Below, piece by piece: positions 40,896 to 48,834 of a stretch of 49,995 nt of DNA. This DNA is from an uncultured Phycisphaerae bacterium. GTDB lineage: Bacteria; Planctomycetota; Phycisphaerae; UBA1845; PWPN01. Under the pieces are notes generated by a model that saw only the letters and a program-made list of their open reading frames with translations, ran no database searches and had not been told where the DNA came from. Location: NCBI GenBank assembly GCA_938005315.1, contig CALLOB010000008.1, forward strand, positions 1 to 49,995, written 5' to 3'. Every line of letters begins with the position of its first letter. The stretch's first letter is position 1. The translations under genes and the position numbers were made by a program.

Positions 40896-41641
40896 GAGGC
40901 CGAGTCCTCCTCCCGGATGCCCGCCGCGTCGTCGGCCGCCAGCAGTTCCGCCCGGATGCGCTCCAGCTGGGTCTCCAGCGTGGCGTCGATCGCCCCGCTG
41001 CCCCAGTTCACGTGGCAGCCGCCCGGCGAAACCTCCGGGTCAGCCACCACCCGCACGTTGTGCCAGTGCTCCTGCAGGTCGCGGAGCGAATCGATGAACA
41101 TCCGCGCCGTCTCCGCGTCGGCCGGGTTCACCGCCACGGTCACGTCGGTCCGCCGGCCGGCCAGCCGCACGGCCTCCTCGAGGTTAGCCAATACCACCTC
41201 CCGGTGCCGGGCGGCGACATGCGCGCCCACCTTGGCGGCGATGGCCACCGCCAGCTCGATCAGGTCATGGCGCCCCTGGGCCAGCCAGGCCGCCCGGTCG
41301 GCGTCGATCCGCGACACCGCCGCGGTGAAGGCCTCCACCAGCCGGCCCTGGCGTTCGGCGAACTCGCTCCGTGCGGCCTCGAAGGCCTCCTGGCGCCCCA
41401 GCCGCAGCCCTTCGGCCCGGCCGGCGGCCATCCCCTCGGCGTAACCTTCCTCGCGGGCCAGCGCACGGATCCGGTCCACCTGACCGCGGGCCTCGGCGAT
41501 CATGGCATCGGCCTGAGAACGGGCCTCGGCCACCATCCGGCGGGCCTCCTCCATCACGTCGTTGAAGTGGAAGCCGCTCAGCGACGCGCCGGGGGTCCGG
41601 GCCAGCTCGGATGCCTTGATCACCGCGGGAAACCTGCCCAT
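40892..41641 (-). CDS. fliH: flagellar assembly protein FliH
   Basis: A 249-residue FliH. A long helical N-terminal half (MVAEARSQADAMIAEARGQ) matches the extended stalk. The C-terminal half (about 115-240) is V-ATPase E-subunit-like (LIELAVAIAAKVGAHVAARH, GCHVNWGSGAIDATLETQLE). FliH regulates FliI and tethers it to the C-ring. It lies between fliG and fliI in the conserved order. Confidence 0.93.
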   Translation of the reverse strand: MGRFPAVIKASELARTPGASLSGFHFNDVMEEARRMVAEARSQADAMIAEARGQVDRIRALAREEGYAEGMAAGRAEGLRLGRQEAFEAARSEFAERQGRLVEAFTAAVSRIDADRAAWLAQGRHDLIELAVAIAAKVGAHVAARHREVVLANLEEAVRLAGRRTDVTVAVNPADAETARMFIDSLRDLQEHWHNVRVVADPEVSPGGCHVNWGSGAIDATLETQLERIRAELLAADDAAGIREEDSAS

Positions 41642-41667
41642 CGCCTGCTCCGTGCCTCAACCTCCGG

Positions 41668-42711
41668 TCAGACGACCACGTCGCTGTCGCCCCGCCCCTG
41701 CAGGATGACCTCGCCGGCGTCCTCGAGCCGCCGCACCACGTCCACGATCCGCTGCTGGGCGGCCTCGACGTCGCTTAGCCGCACCGGGCCCATGTACTCC
41801 ATGTCCTCGCGGATCAGCTGGGCGGCGCGTTCGGACATGTTGCTGAAGATCTTCTCCTTCATCTCGTCGCTGGCGGTCTTGAGCGCCAGGGCCAGTTCGT
41901 CGTGATCGATCTCCTTGAGCACCGTCTGGATGCCCTTGTCGTCGATCAGCAGGATGTCCTCGAAGACGAACATCAGCCTCCGGATCTGCTCGACCAGGTC
42001 GGGATCCTCGGCCTCCAGCGACTCCAGGATCCCCTTTTCCGTCGCCCGGTCTGAGAGATTGAGCATCTCCGCCACGGCTTCGACGCCCCCGACCTTCTGG
42101 AACTGCTGCGACATGATGCCGCTAAGCCGCTGCTCCAGCCCGTGCTCGACCTCGCGGATCACCTCCGGGTTGGTCTGCTCCATGTTGGCCACGCGGGTGA
42201 CGACCTCGATCTGCTTGGCCGGGGCCAGCCCGCTGAGGATCTCGGCTCCCTTGGCCGGCGGCAGGTGCGAGAGGATCAGGGCGATGGTCTGGGGGTGCTC
42301 GTCCTGAATGAAGGTCAGCAGGTTCTCGCTCTCGGCCTTCTGAAGGAAGCTGAACGGCTGCTGGTGCACCTGGTGCTCGATCTGCTGCATCACCCGCATG
42401 GCCTCGTCGCGCGGCAGGGCCCGCTCCAGCACCGCCCGGGCATAGGCCAGCCCGCCCTCGGTGGCATACTGCTTGGCCAGGGCGACGTTGTAGAACTCCT
42501 CCACGATCGCCTGGCGGTCCTCGGCCGGCACCGGCCCCAGCGAGGCCAGCTCCCGCGTGACCTCCTCGACCGTCTCGCGGTCCAGCAGCTTCAAGAGCTT
42601 GCCGGCGGTCTCCGGACCGACGGCCAGCAGGAATACCGCGACCTTCCGGAGGCCGGTGTAGCCTTCCTCCTTGCGCTCGGGCGAAGCGGCTTGTTTGGGT
42701 TTCTTGGCCAC
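41668..42711 (-). CDS. fliG: flagellar motor switch protein FliG
   Basis: A 347-residue FliG. The N-terminal, middle (HPQTIALILSHLPPAKGAEIL) and C-terminal (MFVFEDILLIDDKGIQTVL, LKEIDHDELALALKT) domains are all recognisable. The charged torque helix near residues 290-305 (ASDEMKEKIFSNMSERAAQ) is intact. FliG joins the MS ring to the C-ring and receives torque from MotA. It follows fliF by 3 bases. Confidence 0.97.
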   Translation of the reverse strand: MAKKPKQAASPERKEEGYTGLRKVAVFLLAVGPETAGKLLKLLDRETVEEVTRELASLGPVPAEDRQAIVEEFYNVALAKQYATEGGLAYARAVLERALPRDEAMRVMQQIEHQVHQQPFSFLQKAESENLLTFIQDEHPQTIALILSHLPPAKGAEILSGLAPAKQIEVVTRVANMEQTNPEVIREVEHGLEQRLSGIMSQQFQKVGGVEAVAEMLNLSDRATEKGILESLEAEDPDLVEQIRRLMFVFEDILLIDDKGIQTVLKEIDHDELALALKTASDEMKEKIFSNMSERAAQLIREDMEYMGPVRLSDVEAAQQRIVDVVRRLEDAGEVILQGRGDSDVVV

Positions 42712-42714
42712 GGG

Positions 42715-44391
42715 CTACTTCTTGGCCAGCTCGATCCAGTGCTGCAGGATCGAGGCCGACATCTGCGGATCATCCTTCACCATGTCCGCCACCTGATCGA
42801 TGATCTTCTGGGTATGCAGCGTCCTCTCATCCACCTCCATGCCGACCAGCAGCTGGTCCGACGGCGCTGCTTCGCCCACCGGCGGAGAGGCGACGAACTC
42901 CTCCATCGCCGGCTTGGCGGCCCTGGTCTTGCGGCCGAACAGCCCCCGCGGCTCCGGCGGCTCCTCGCCCGGCAGCACCGGCCCCTCCCCGACCCGCCGA
43001 ACCATCAGCAGCATCAGCAGCAGGCTCAGCAGCGCCAGGGCCCCCAGCCCGGCCTGCCCGCCGTAGGCCCGCAGGTAATCGATCACGCCCGCCGGCACTC
43101 CGGCCTGCATGACGTGCGCGAAGGCGATCGAGGCGTCGTCGTGGAACCAGGCCACGGTCACCTTGGACTCGGCCTGCTCGGCCGCCGGCAGGATGCCCTG
43201 AACCATGCTCTGGATCTTGGCCATCGTGTCGGCGGTGCCGGCGAACGCGGCCAGCTCCTGGTCGCTGGGTTCCCTGCCCTCGTTGGACTTGCGATAGATG
43301 GCCGCCAGGTAGCTGCGCGGGACGTTCACCGCCACCGACAGGCTGACCAGCCCGTGGCGCGGACGCTCGATGGTCGTTCGGGTGCTGTCCGCGCGGGCGT
43401 CGTAGGTCACCTCGCTGAGGCTCTTCTCCGTCCGGCTGCCGCCGGCGGCGACCGGCGCGTTGGGCGTCACGTTCGACACCACGCCGGGCTCGCCTGACGG
43501 TGGAACCTCGAAACTCTCGGTGTTCTCCGTCCTTTCCCGAGTCGGCACCGGCTTGCCGTGCTCCTCCCGCGTGATGCGGGTCAGCTCGGGGTTCAGCTCC
43601 GCGTGCACCGCCACCCGCAGACCGGGAATGTTGTTCAGCAGCTCCCGGATGCGGTCGGCGAAGTAGCGCTCCTTCTTCTGCCGGTCGTCCAGGTCGTCGA
43701 AGGCCAGCGTGTCCTCGGGCCGCGGCACGCTGTGGCTGACGCCGGTGGCCGCGTCGGTGACGCCCACGTTCGAGATCAGCAGCCCCGGCACCGCCCGGGC
43801 CACGAAGCTGGCGATGCCGAAGACCCGTTCCCGGGTCATCTCCGTGCCGGGGGCGAGCTTCACGAACACGCTGGCCGTGGGCTGCACCGCCGGCTGGTCG
43901 ATGCGCCGCTTGACATTGACGTCCAGGAACACGCGGGCGTCGCGCACGCCGTCGAAGTTGCGAAGCACCTTGGCCAGCTCGTTGCCCTTGGCCACCGCGC
44001 GCCGCCAGCTCTGCTCGTCGGCGCTGAGCCACGGGCTGCTCTCGGCGATCAGCTTGTCGAACCCGATGCTGATGTCCTCCGGCAGGGCGTTCTGCTGAGC
44101 CAGCCGGGCCTGCAGGCGGGCCCGGTCGGCCGAAGGAACGCTGATCACGTCGCCGGAGACGCGATACCGGACCCGCTCGGCGTCCAGCACCTGCGTGATG
44201 CGCCCCATCTCGCCGGCGGTCAGCCGCTGGTCCAGCAGCGGCACCATCTCGGCGCTGCCCGCCCAGGAGATCAGCCACAGCATCGAGAGCCCCATCGCCG
44301 CGGCGCAGGCCCCGATCGCCAGCCGCTGCGAGGTGTTCAGCCCGGTCAGGTACTGCCGGGTCTGCAGGATGAGCTTCCTGAAATACTCCAT
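42715..44391 (-). CDS. fliF: flagellar MS-ring protein FliF
   Basis: A 558-residue FliF. It has two membrane helices, about 26-46 (AIGACAAAMGLSMLWLISWA) and about 440-460 (GGQAGLGALALLSLLLMLLM). The ring-building motifs between them include RARLAQQNALPEDISIGFD and NELAKVLRNFDGVRDARVF. The C-terminal tail carries a FliG-binding segment. FliF is the membrane base on which the export gate and C-ring assemble. Confidence 0.97.
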   Translation of the reverse strand: MEYFRKLILQTRQYLTGLNTSQRLAIGACAAAMGLSMLWLISWAGSAEMVPLLDQRLTAGEMGRITQVLDAERVRYRVSGDVISVPSADRARLQARLAQQNALPEDISIGFDKLIAESSPWLSADEQSWRRAVAKGNELAKVLRNFDGVRDARVFLDVNVKRRIDQPAVQPTASVFVKLAPGTEMTRERVFGIASFVARAVPGLLISNVGVTDAATGVSHSVPRPEDTLAFDDLDDRQKKERYFADRIRELLNNIPGLRVAVHAELNPELTRITREEHGKPVPTRERTENTESFEVPPSGEPGVVSNVTPNAPVAAGGSRTEKSLSEVTYDARADSTRTTIERPRHGLVSLSVAVNVPRSYLAAIYRKSNEGREPSDQELAAFAGTADTMAKIQSMVQGILPAAEQAESKVTVAWFHDDASIAFAHVMQAGVPAGVIDYLRAYGGQAGLGALALLSLLLMLLMVRRVGEGPVLPGEEPPEPRGLFGRKTRAAKPAMEEFVASPPVGEAAPSDQLLVGMEVDERTLHTQKIIDQVADMVKDDPQMSASILQHWIELAKK

Positions 44392-44501
44392 GACCTTCGC
44401 GCTCCCGCTCGCCGAACTGTCTGCCGTTCAATCTCCCCGCGCCGACCCGCCCGGACGTGCCCGCGCCGCGGGCCGTGCCGGGCGATCGCTGCGCCGGCGC
44501 G

Positions 44502-44819
44502 TCACACCCGCATCTGCTGGATCTCGTGGTAGGCGTCGATGAGTTTGTTGCGCATCTCCATGAGCATGCTGAACGCGACATCCGCCTTGCGCACGGCGCT
44601 GAAGACCTCCGCGAGGTTGTCGGTCTCGCCGGTCACCACCTTCTCCACGCCGTCGGCGGCCTCCCGCTGCAGCCGGTGAACCTCCTGGAGGCTGTCCAGC
44701 AGCACGTCGCGGAACGACCTGCCCTCCGGCCCGGCCGCCGCGCCGGCGCCGGGGGTCCGCAACGGACCGACCGGCGACACGCCGCTTCCCGGCCCGTGGA
44801 TGCTCAGCGGATCCGGCAT
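44502..44819 (-). CDS. fliE: flagellar MS-ring/rod adaptor FliE
   Basis: A 105-residue FliE with the typical C-terminal helices (SFRDVLLDSLQEVHRLQREA, DVAFSMLMEMRNKLIDAY, EIQQMRV at the end). FliE joins the MS ring to the proximal rod. GGAGG lies about 9 bases before the ATG. It follows flgC by 40 bases. Confidence 0.95.
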   Translation of the reverse strand: MPDPLSIHGPGSGVSPVGPLRTPGAGAAAGPEGRSFRDVLLDSLQEVHRLQREAADGVEKVVTGETDNLAEVFSAVRKADVAFSMLMEMRNKLIDAYHEIQQMRV

Positions 44820-44859
44820 CGATCAGACCTCCGTCGTGAACTTCCCGCCCGCGACGCCG

Positions 44860-45270
44860 TCAGGCCAGCAGCCGCAGCGTCGAGGAGAGCATGCCCTTGG
44901 TCACCTCAATGGCCGAAATGTTGGCCTCGTACGCCCGCGAGGCCAGCATCGCGTTGACCATCTCAGTCCCGATGTCCACATTCGGGTACTCCACGTACCC
45001 CTGCCAGCGCCCCGTGCGGATCGCGTCCGGGTGGCCCGGCTCCAGCCGCATCCGCCCCGGGGACGGGTCCTCGACCACCTTCCGCACATGCACGCCCGGA
45101 CCGCCCTTCCCGTCGCCGGCCTCGAAAAGCACCACCCGCCGCCGGTACGGCCCGGGACGCCCGTCCGCGCGGCGCGTGGCCTCAGCGTTGGCGATGTTGC
45201 CCATGATCGTGTCCATCCGGACCCGCTGGGCGACCAGAGCCGACGTGCTCGTATCCAGTGCGCCGAACAT
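44860..45270 (-). CDS. flgC: flagellar proximal rod protein FlgC
   Basis: A 136-residue rod protein. The N-terminus MFGALDTSTSALVAQRVRMD and NIANAEATRR match the rod family, as does the C-terminal block VDIGTEMVNAMLASRAYEAN-type helix. I placed the start at 45270, where the conserved FlgC N-terminus begins. An in-frame ATG at 45318 would add 16 residues not typical of the family. It lies between flgB and fliE. Confidence 0.93.
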   Translation of the reverse strand: MFGALDTSTSALVAQRVRMDTIMGNIANAEATRRADGRPGPYRRRVVLFEAGDGKGGPGVHVRKVVEDPSPGRMRLEPGHPDAIRTGRWQGYVEYPNVDIGTEMVNAMLASRAYEANISAIEVTKGMLSSTLRLLA

Positions 45271-45384
45271 GCCTTCGAATCCCGCCTGGGGGCCTGCGCC
45301 GGCCCGACGTCCTGTCATCGCCCGCCCGCCGCGGTCCGCTGCAGCGTCCGGAACGGTTTTTCGCCCCAAACCGGACGATCCGCG

Positions 45385-45822
45385 TCAGCCCGTCCGCCCG
45401 CGGATCGCCTTGAGCAGCCCCTCGTAACGCAACCGCAGCATCTCGGCGGCGGTCTGGTGCATCACCGCGTTCTCGGCCAGCATCGACATCTGCCGCTCGA
45501 TCCGCTGGTTGGTGCGGTCGTGGAAGAGAACGTTCTCCGGCGGCTCCTCGGCTGGCGTGAACTCCAGCCTCCCCTCCCGCCCGTCACGCGACTGCCCGGT
45601 GTCCTCCAGGCGAAGGCCCGCCGAGCCGCTCTCGCGGCGCTCCTCCATCGCCGCCCGCAGCGAGCGCTGGAACAGCTCCGGGTCCAGCCGCCGCGTCCGG
45701 TAGCCCGGCGTGTCGATGTTGGCGATGTTCTCCGTCAGCACCCGGTGCCGGGCCTCGGTGAACGCCAGCATCCTGTCCAGTGCAGGAATCGGACCGTCCT
45801 GAACCAGATCGCCGAAAAACAT
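45385..45822 (-). CDS. flgB: flagellar proximal rod protein FlgB
   Basis: A 145-residue FlgB with the rod motif RHRVLTENIANIDTPGYR near residues 25-43 and the C-terminal helix NAVMHQTAAEMLRLRYEGLL. GAGGGG lies 6 bases before the ATG at 45822. It is the first structural gene after the sigma-54 activator gene and has a -24/-12-like element 72 bases upstream, so it probably begins the main structural operon. Confidence 0.95.
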   Translation of the reverse strand: MFFGDLVQDGPIPALDRMLAFTEARHRVLTENIANIDTPGYRTRRLDPELFQRSLRAAMEERRESGSAGLRLEDTGQSRDGREGRLEFTPAEEPPENVLFHDRTNQRIERQMSMLAENAVMHQTAAEMLRLRYEGLLKAIRGRTG

Positions 45823-45893
45823 CGTCCGCCCCTCAACCGGCGCTCGAACGACCCGTCCCGCGGGCGCGCTCCCGGCCCGGACCTCAGGCCCAT

Positions 45894-45909
45894 GGCAAAC
45901 GCCGGACCA
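45894..45909 (-). promoter_or_regulatory. putative sigma-54 (-24/-12) promoter of the flgB operon
   Basis: Read on the minus strand, TGGTCCGGCGTTTGCC keeps the invariant GG-N10-GC spacing of sigma-54 promoters (consensus TGGCACG-N4-TTGCW). Five of seven bases match in the -24 block and TTGC is exact in the -12 block. It sits in the 191-bp gap between the FlgR-like activator gene and flgB, about 72 bases before the flgB start. Confidence 0.55.
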
Positions 45910-46013
45910 ACTCCCCGCACCCCGCCTGCCGGCCGCAGAACCGCCGGCCGACGGACCTCCGACCGGCCGATTCTGCGCCCGTCGCGCAAAAACCGCGCCC
46001 GCCGCCCGACCCT

Positions 46014-47396
46014 CTACCCCCCCGCGCCGCAGGCCCGCAGCCCGGCCGTCTGCTGCTGCCGCCACTGCTTGAGCTTCAGTCCCAGCGTGCGCACCCCGAT
46101 GCCCAGGGCCGCGGCCGTCCGGGCCCGGTGGCCCTGATGCTCGCGCAGCGTCCGCTCGATCAGCTGCCGCTCCATGTCCTCCAGGATGTGCCCGGGCCGC
46201 AGCGGAGCCTCGAAGGACTCCGCGCGGTGGATCGGCTGCAGCCACGGCCCGACCAGCTGGACCGTCAGAATCCCGTCCTGCACCAGCACCGTGGCCCGCT
46301 CGCAGAGGTTTTCCAGCTCGCGCACGTTGCCCGGCCAGTCGTAATCGATCAGCATCCGCATCGCCCGCTCGTCGACCCGCAGCCGCGGCCGCCCGGCCCG
46401 CGCGGCCGCCCGGGTCAGGAAGTGGTCGATCAGCACCGGCACGTCCTCGCGCCGCTCGCGCAGCGGCGGAACCGTGATCGGCAGCACGCTCAGCCGGAAG
46501 AACAGATCTTCCCGGAACCGCTTCCGCGCCACCCAGTCCTGCAGGTTGCGGTTCGTGGTCGCGATCACCCGCACGTCCACCGCCCGCGTCATGCTGCTGC
46601 CCACGCGCTCGAACTGCCGCTCCTGCAGCACCCGCAGGAGCTTGGCCTGCAGCGACGGCGGGATCTCGCTGACCTCGTCCAGCAGCAGCGTGCCCCCGTC
46701 GGCCAGCTCGAACCGGCCCTTGCGGGTGCGGTCCGCGCCGGTGAAGGCCCCCCGCTCGTGCCCGAACAGCTCGCTCTCCAGCAGGTTGCCCGACAGGGCG
46801 GCGCAGTTCAGGCACAGCATCGGCCGTTCGCGACGCGGGGAGGCCTCGTGAATCGCCCGGGCCAGCAGCTCCTTGCCGGTCCCGGATTCGCCCTGGATCA
46901 GCACCGTGTTGCTGCTGGCCGCCACCCGGGCGATCGTGTCCCGCAGCCGGCGCATGCAGGTCGAATCCCCGACCATCTCCCGCGGACCGCCGTCGGTCAG
47001 CGACCGCCGCAGGGCCTCGTTCTCGCTCCGCAGCGAGGCCGTCTGCACCGCCCGCTCCACCAGCAGGCACAGCCGCTCGGCGTCGAAGGGCTTCTGGATG
47101 TAGTCGAAGGCCCCCAGCTTCATCGCCGCCACCGCGGTGTCCACCGTGCCGAAGGCGGTCATCAGGATAAAGGCCGCCTCGCTCCCGGCCGCCCGGACCT
47201 CGCGCAGCAGCGTCACGCCGTCCATGCCCGGCATCTTCAGGTCGCTGACCACGCAGTCGCAGGCCCCGGCCCGCACCGCCTTCAGCGCCTCGGCCGGGTC
47301 GGCGAACGCCGCCACCTGGTGATCCTCGCGCTGCAGGGCCTCGACCACCGACTCGCGAAGCATCTCGTTGTCATCCACCACGATGATCCGTGCCAT
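46014..47396 (-). CDS. flgR: NtrC-family sigma-54-dependent response regulator (FlgR-like)
   Basis: A 460-residue activator. The receiver domain (1-120) has phospho-acceptor Asp52 (SDLKMPG) and Lys near 102 (QKPFD). The AAA+ domain (about 140-370) has Walker A GESGTGKE at 169-176, the sigma-54 contact loop GAFTGA at 216-221 and the arginine-finger region. A Fis-type helix-turn-helix closes the protein (ARTAAALGIGVRTLGLKL). In Campylobacter and Helicobacter the FlgR homologue switches on sigma-54 rod/hook genes. It follows the FlgS-like kinase gene by 30 bases and precedes the -24/-12-like site. The gene name is by analogy. Confidence 0.9.
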   Translation of the reverse strand: MARIIVVDDNEMLRESVVEALQREDHQVAAFADPAEALKAVRAGACDCVVSDLKMPGMDGVTLLREVRAAGSEAAFILMTAFGTVDTAVAAMKLGAFDYIQKPFDAERLCLLVERAVQTASLRSENEALRRSLTDGGPREMVGDSTCMRRLRDTIARVAASSNTVLIQGESGTGKELLARAIHEASPRRERPMLCLNCAALSGNLLESELFGHERGAFTGADRTRKGRFELADGGTLLLDEVSEIPPSLQAKLLRVLQERQFERVGSSMTRAVDVRVIATTNRNLQDWVARKRFREDLFFRLSVLPITVPPLRERREDVPVLIDHFLTRAAARAGRPRLRVDERAMRMLIDYDWPGNVRELENLCERATVLVQDGILTVQLVGPWLQPIHRAESFEAPLRPGHILEDMERQLIERTLREHQGHRARTAAALGIGVRTLGLKLKQWRQQQTAGLRACGAGG

Positions 47397-47426
47397 GCGA
47401 TCATCCTCCTGCCCGCCCGGCGGGAC

Positions 47427-48326
47427 TCAGCCCGCCGCGCGACTCGACGCCGGAGCACCCGGCAGCTCCCGCGGCACCGTCAGCGTGAAAACCGCGCCGC
47501 CCCGGGGATGGACGCCCGCGCGCACGCCCCCGCCGAGCGACTCGGCGATCTGATGCACGATCGCCAGCCCCAGCCCGGTGCCCTTGTCCTTGGTGGTGAA
47601 GAAGGGGTTGAAGACCCGATCGGCCAGCTCCGGCGGAATGCCCGGTCCGTTGTCCCGCACCACCAGTACCGCCAGTTCCGCCGAGACCCGGGCCCGAACC
47701 CTGACGAAACCGCCGCCGGACTGCTCCGCCCCCGAAGCGGCCGCGTCGATGCCGTTGAGCAGCAGATTCAGCAACGCCCGCTGCAGAAGACCGCCGTCGG
47801 TCAGCAGCTCCACCCTACGGGCGACGCGGCCCAGCTCCAGGCGCACGCCGGCCTCGGCGGCCCGGGCCGCCGCCAGGTCCGCCGTCTCCCGCACCAGCCC
47901 CGCCAGCTGCACCGGCCGGGGCACCGGCTCGGCCGGACGACCGAAGTCCAGCACGTCGGTGACGATCTTTTCCAGCGAACCGACCCCCCGGGTGATCTTA
48001 TCCAGCAGACGCATGCACTCCGGGCGGTCACCGAGGTCCCGGGCCAGCAACGAGGCGAACATCTGAATACCGCCCAGCGGGTTGCGGATCTCATGCGCCA
48101 GGCCCGCCGCCAGCTCGCCAAGCGCCGCCAGCCGCTCCCGCCGCCGCAGCATCCGGTTCTTGCGGCCCAGCTCGTCGCGCAACCGGGCGACCTCCGCCAG
48201 CAACCGGTCATGCGACTCCTTCAACTGGTCGGTCACCCGGCTGTAGGCTTCGATGATGCCCGCCAGTTCCCGCTCGCGCTGCGTGAGCGTCTCCGGGCGC
48301 CCGGCTTCCTGCACGGCTGAGCTCAT
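47427..48326 (-). CDS. flgS: soluble sensor histidine kinase (FlgS-like)
   Basis: A 299-residue cytoplasmic kinase without membrane helices or a PAS domain. An N-terminal coiled-coil (about 15-65; AYSRVTDQLKESHDRLLAEV) leads to the H box (LAHEIRNPLGG, phosphorylated His78) and then the ATPase domain with NLLLNGIDAA, DNGPGIP, FNPFFTTKDKGTGLGL and a final G box. This small layout matches FlgS/FleS-type kinases. The ATG overlaps the FlgN-like stop (ATGA), so they are translationally coupled. It should phosphorylate the adjacent FlgR-like regulator. Confidence 0.88.
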   Translation of the reverse strand: MSSAVQEAGRPETLTQRERELAGIIEAYSRVTDQLKESHDRLLAEVARLRDELGRKNRMLRRRERLAALGELAAGLAHEIRNPLGGIQMFASLLARDLGDRPECMRLLDKITRGVGSLEKIVTDVLDFGRPAEPVPRPVQLAGLVRETADLAAARAAEAGVRLELGRVARRVELLTDGGLLQRALLNLLLNGIDAAASGAEQSGGGFVRVRARVSAELAVLVVRDNGPGIPPELADRVFNPFFTTKDKGTGLGLAIVHQIAESLGGGVRAGVHPRGGAVFTLTVPRELPGAPASSRAAG

Positions 48327-48805
48327 TGGTCCGTCCACTCCGTACCGGGGCCCCGTGAATCCATCTGGGCGGCATAGGCGGCCCCCACCTGCTGCGAGGC
48401 CCGCGTCGCGGCGGCCGCCCGGGCGGTGGCGTCCTTGCGCTGGGCCAGCAGCCGGGCGTCGGCCTCGTCCTTCTCCAGAACCGCCGCCAGCAGCCCGTCC
48501 GCCTCGGCCAGCATGCGGTCGGCCTCCGAACCCTGGCGATCATCCAAGGCGGCCCGCACCCCGGCCCAGTCGGCCTTGTAGGGCCCCAGACGCCGGGCCA
48601 CCTGCTCGATCCGGCTGATCAGTCGCTGACGCTCCGACAACACCGCCAGCAGCTGCTCGGGGCGGTCGCCGGCGATGAGGGCCCGCTGCCCGCCGGCCAG
48701 ACCGGCCAGCTGCGCGTACAGGTCGCGCTGCTGTCCCAGCAGCGACAGCAGTTCCTCGGCGCTCCCGCCGCCGGGAAACGAGGTTCGGATTGTGTCCGTC
48801 GTCAT
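48323..48805 (-). CDS. FlgN-like flagellar export chaperone
   Basis: A 160-residue, mostly helical protein. Its length and pattern (LLSLLGQQRDLYAQLAGLA, RQRLISRIEQVARRLGPY, ADGLLAAVLEKDEADARLL) match FlgN-type chaperones for the hook-filament junction proteins FlgK and FlgL. Those substrates are not encoded in the window. GGAGG is 5 bases before the ATG at 48805. It overlaps the kinase gene downstream by four bases. FlgN sequences are poorly conserved, so the call rests partly on context. Confidence 0.65.
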   Translation of the reverse strand: MTTDTIRTSFPGGGSAEELLSLLGQQRDLYAQLAGLAGGQRALIAGDRPEQLLAVLSERQRLISRIEQVARRLGPYKADWAGVRAALDDRQGSEADRMLAEADGLLAAVLEKDEADARLLAQRKDATARAAAATRASQQVGAAYAAQMDSRGPGTEWTDQ

Positions 48806-48834
48806 CCCGTCCTCCGGCCGCACCGCGGCCCCGC

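Noticed and set aside
45780..48320. An 846-codon plus-strand frame opposite flgR and flgS, and similar long antisense frames at 39054-41444, 32750-34621 and 25542-27458.
   Set aside because: All mirror conserved flagellar genes and show the His/Gln/Arg-rich composition typical of antisense frames in GC-rich DNA.
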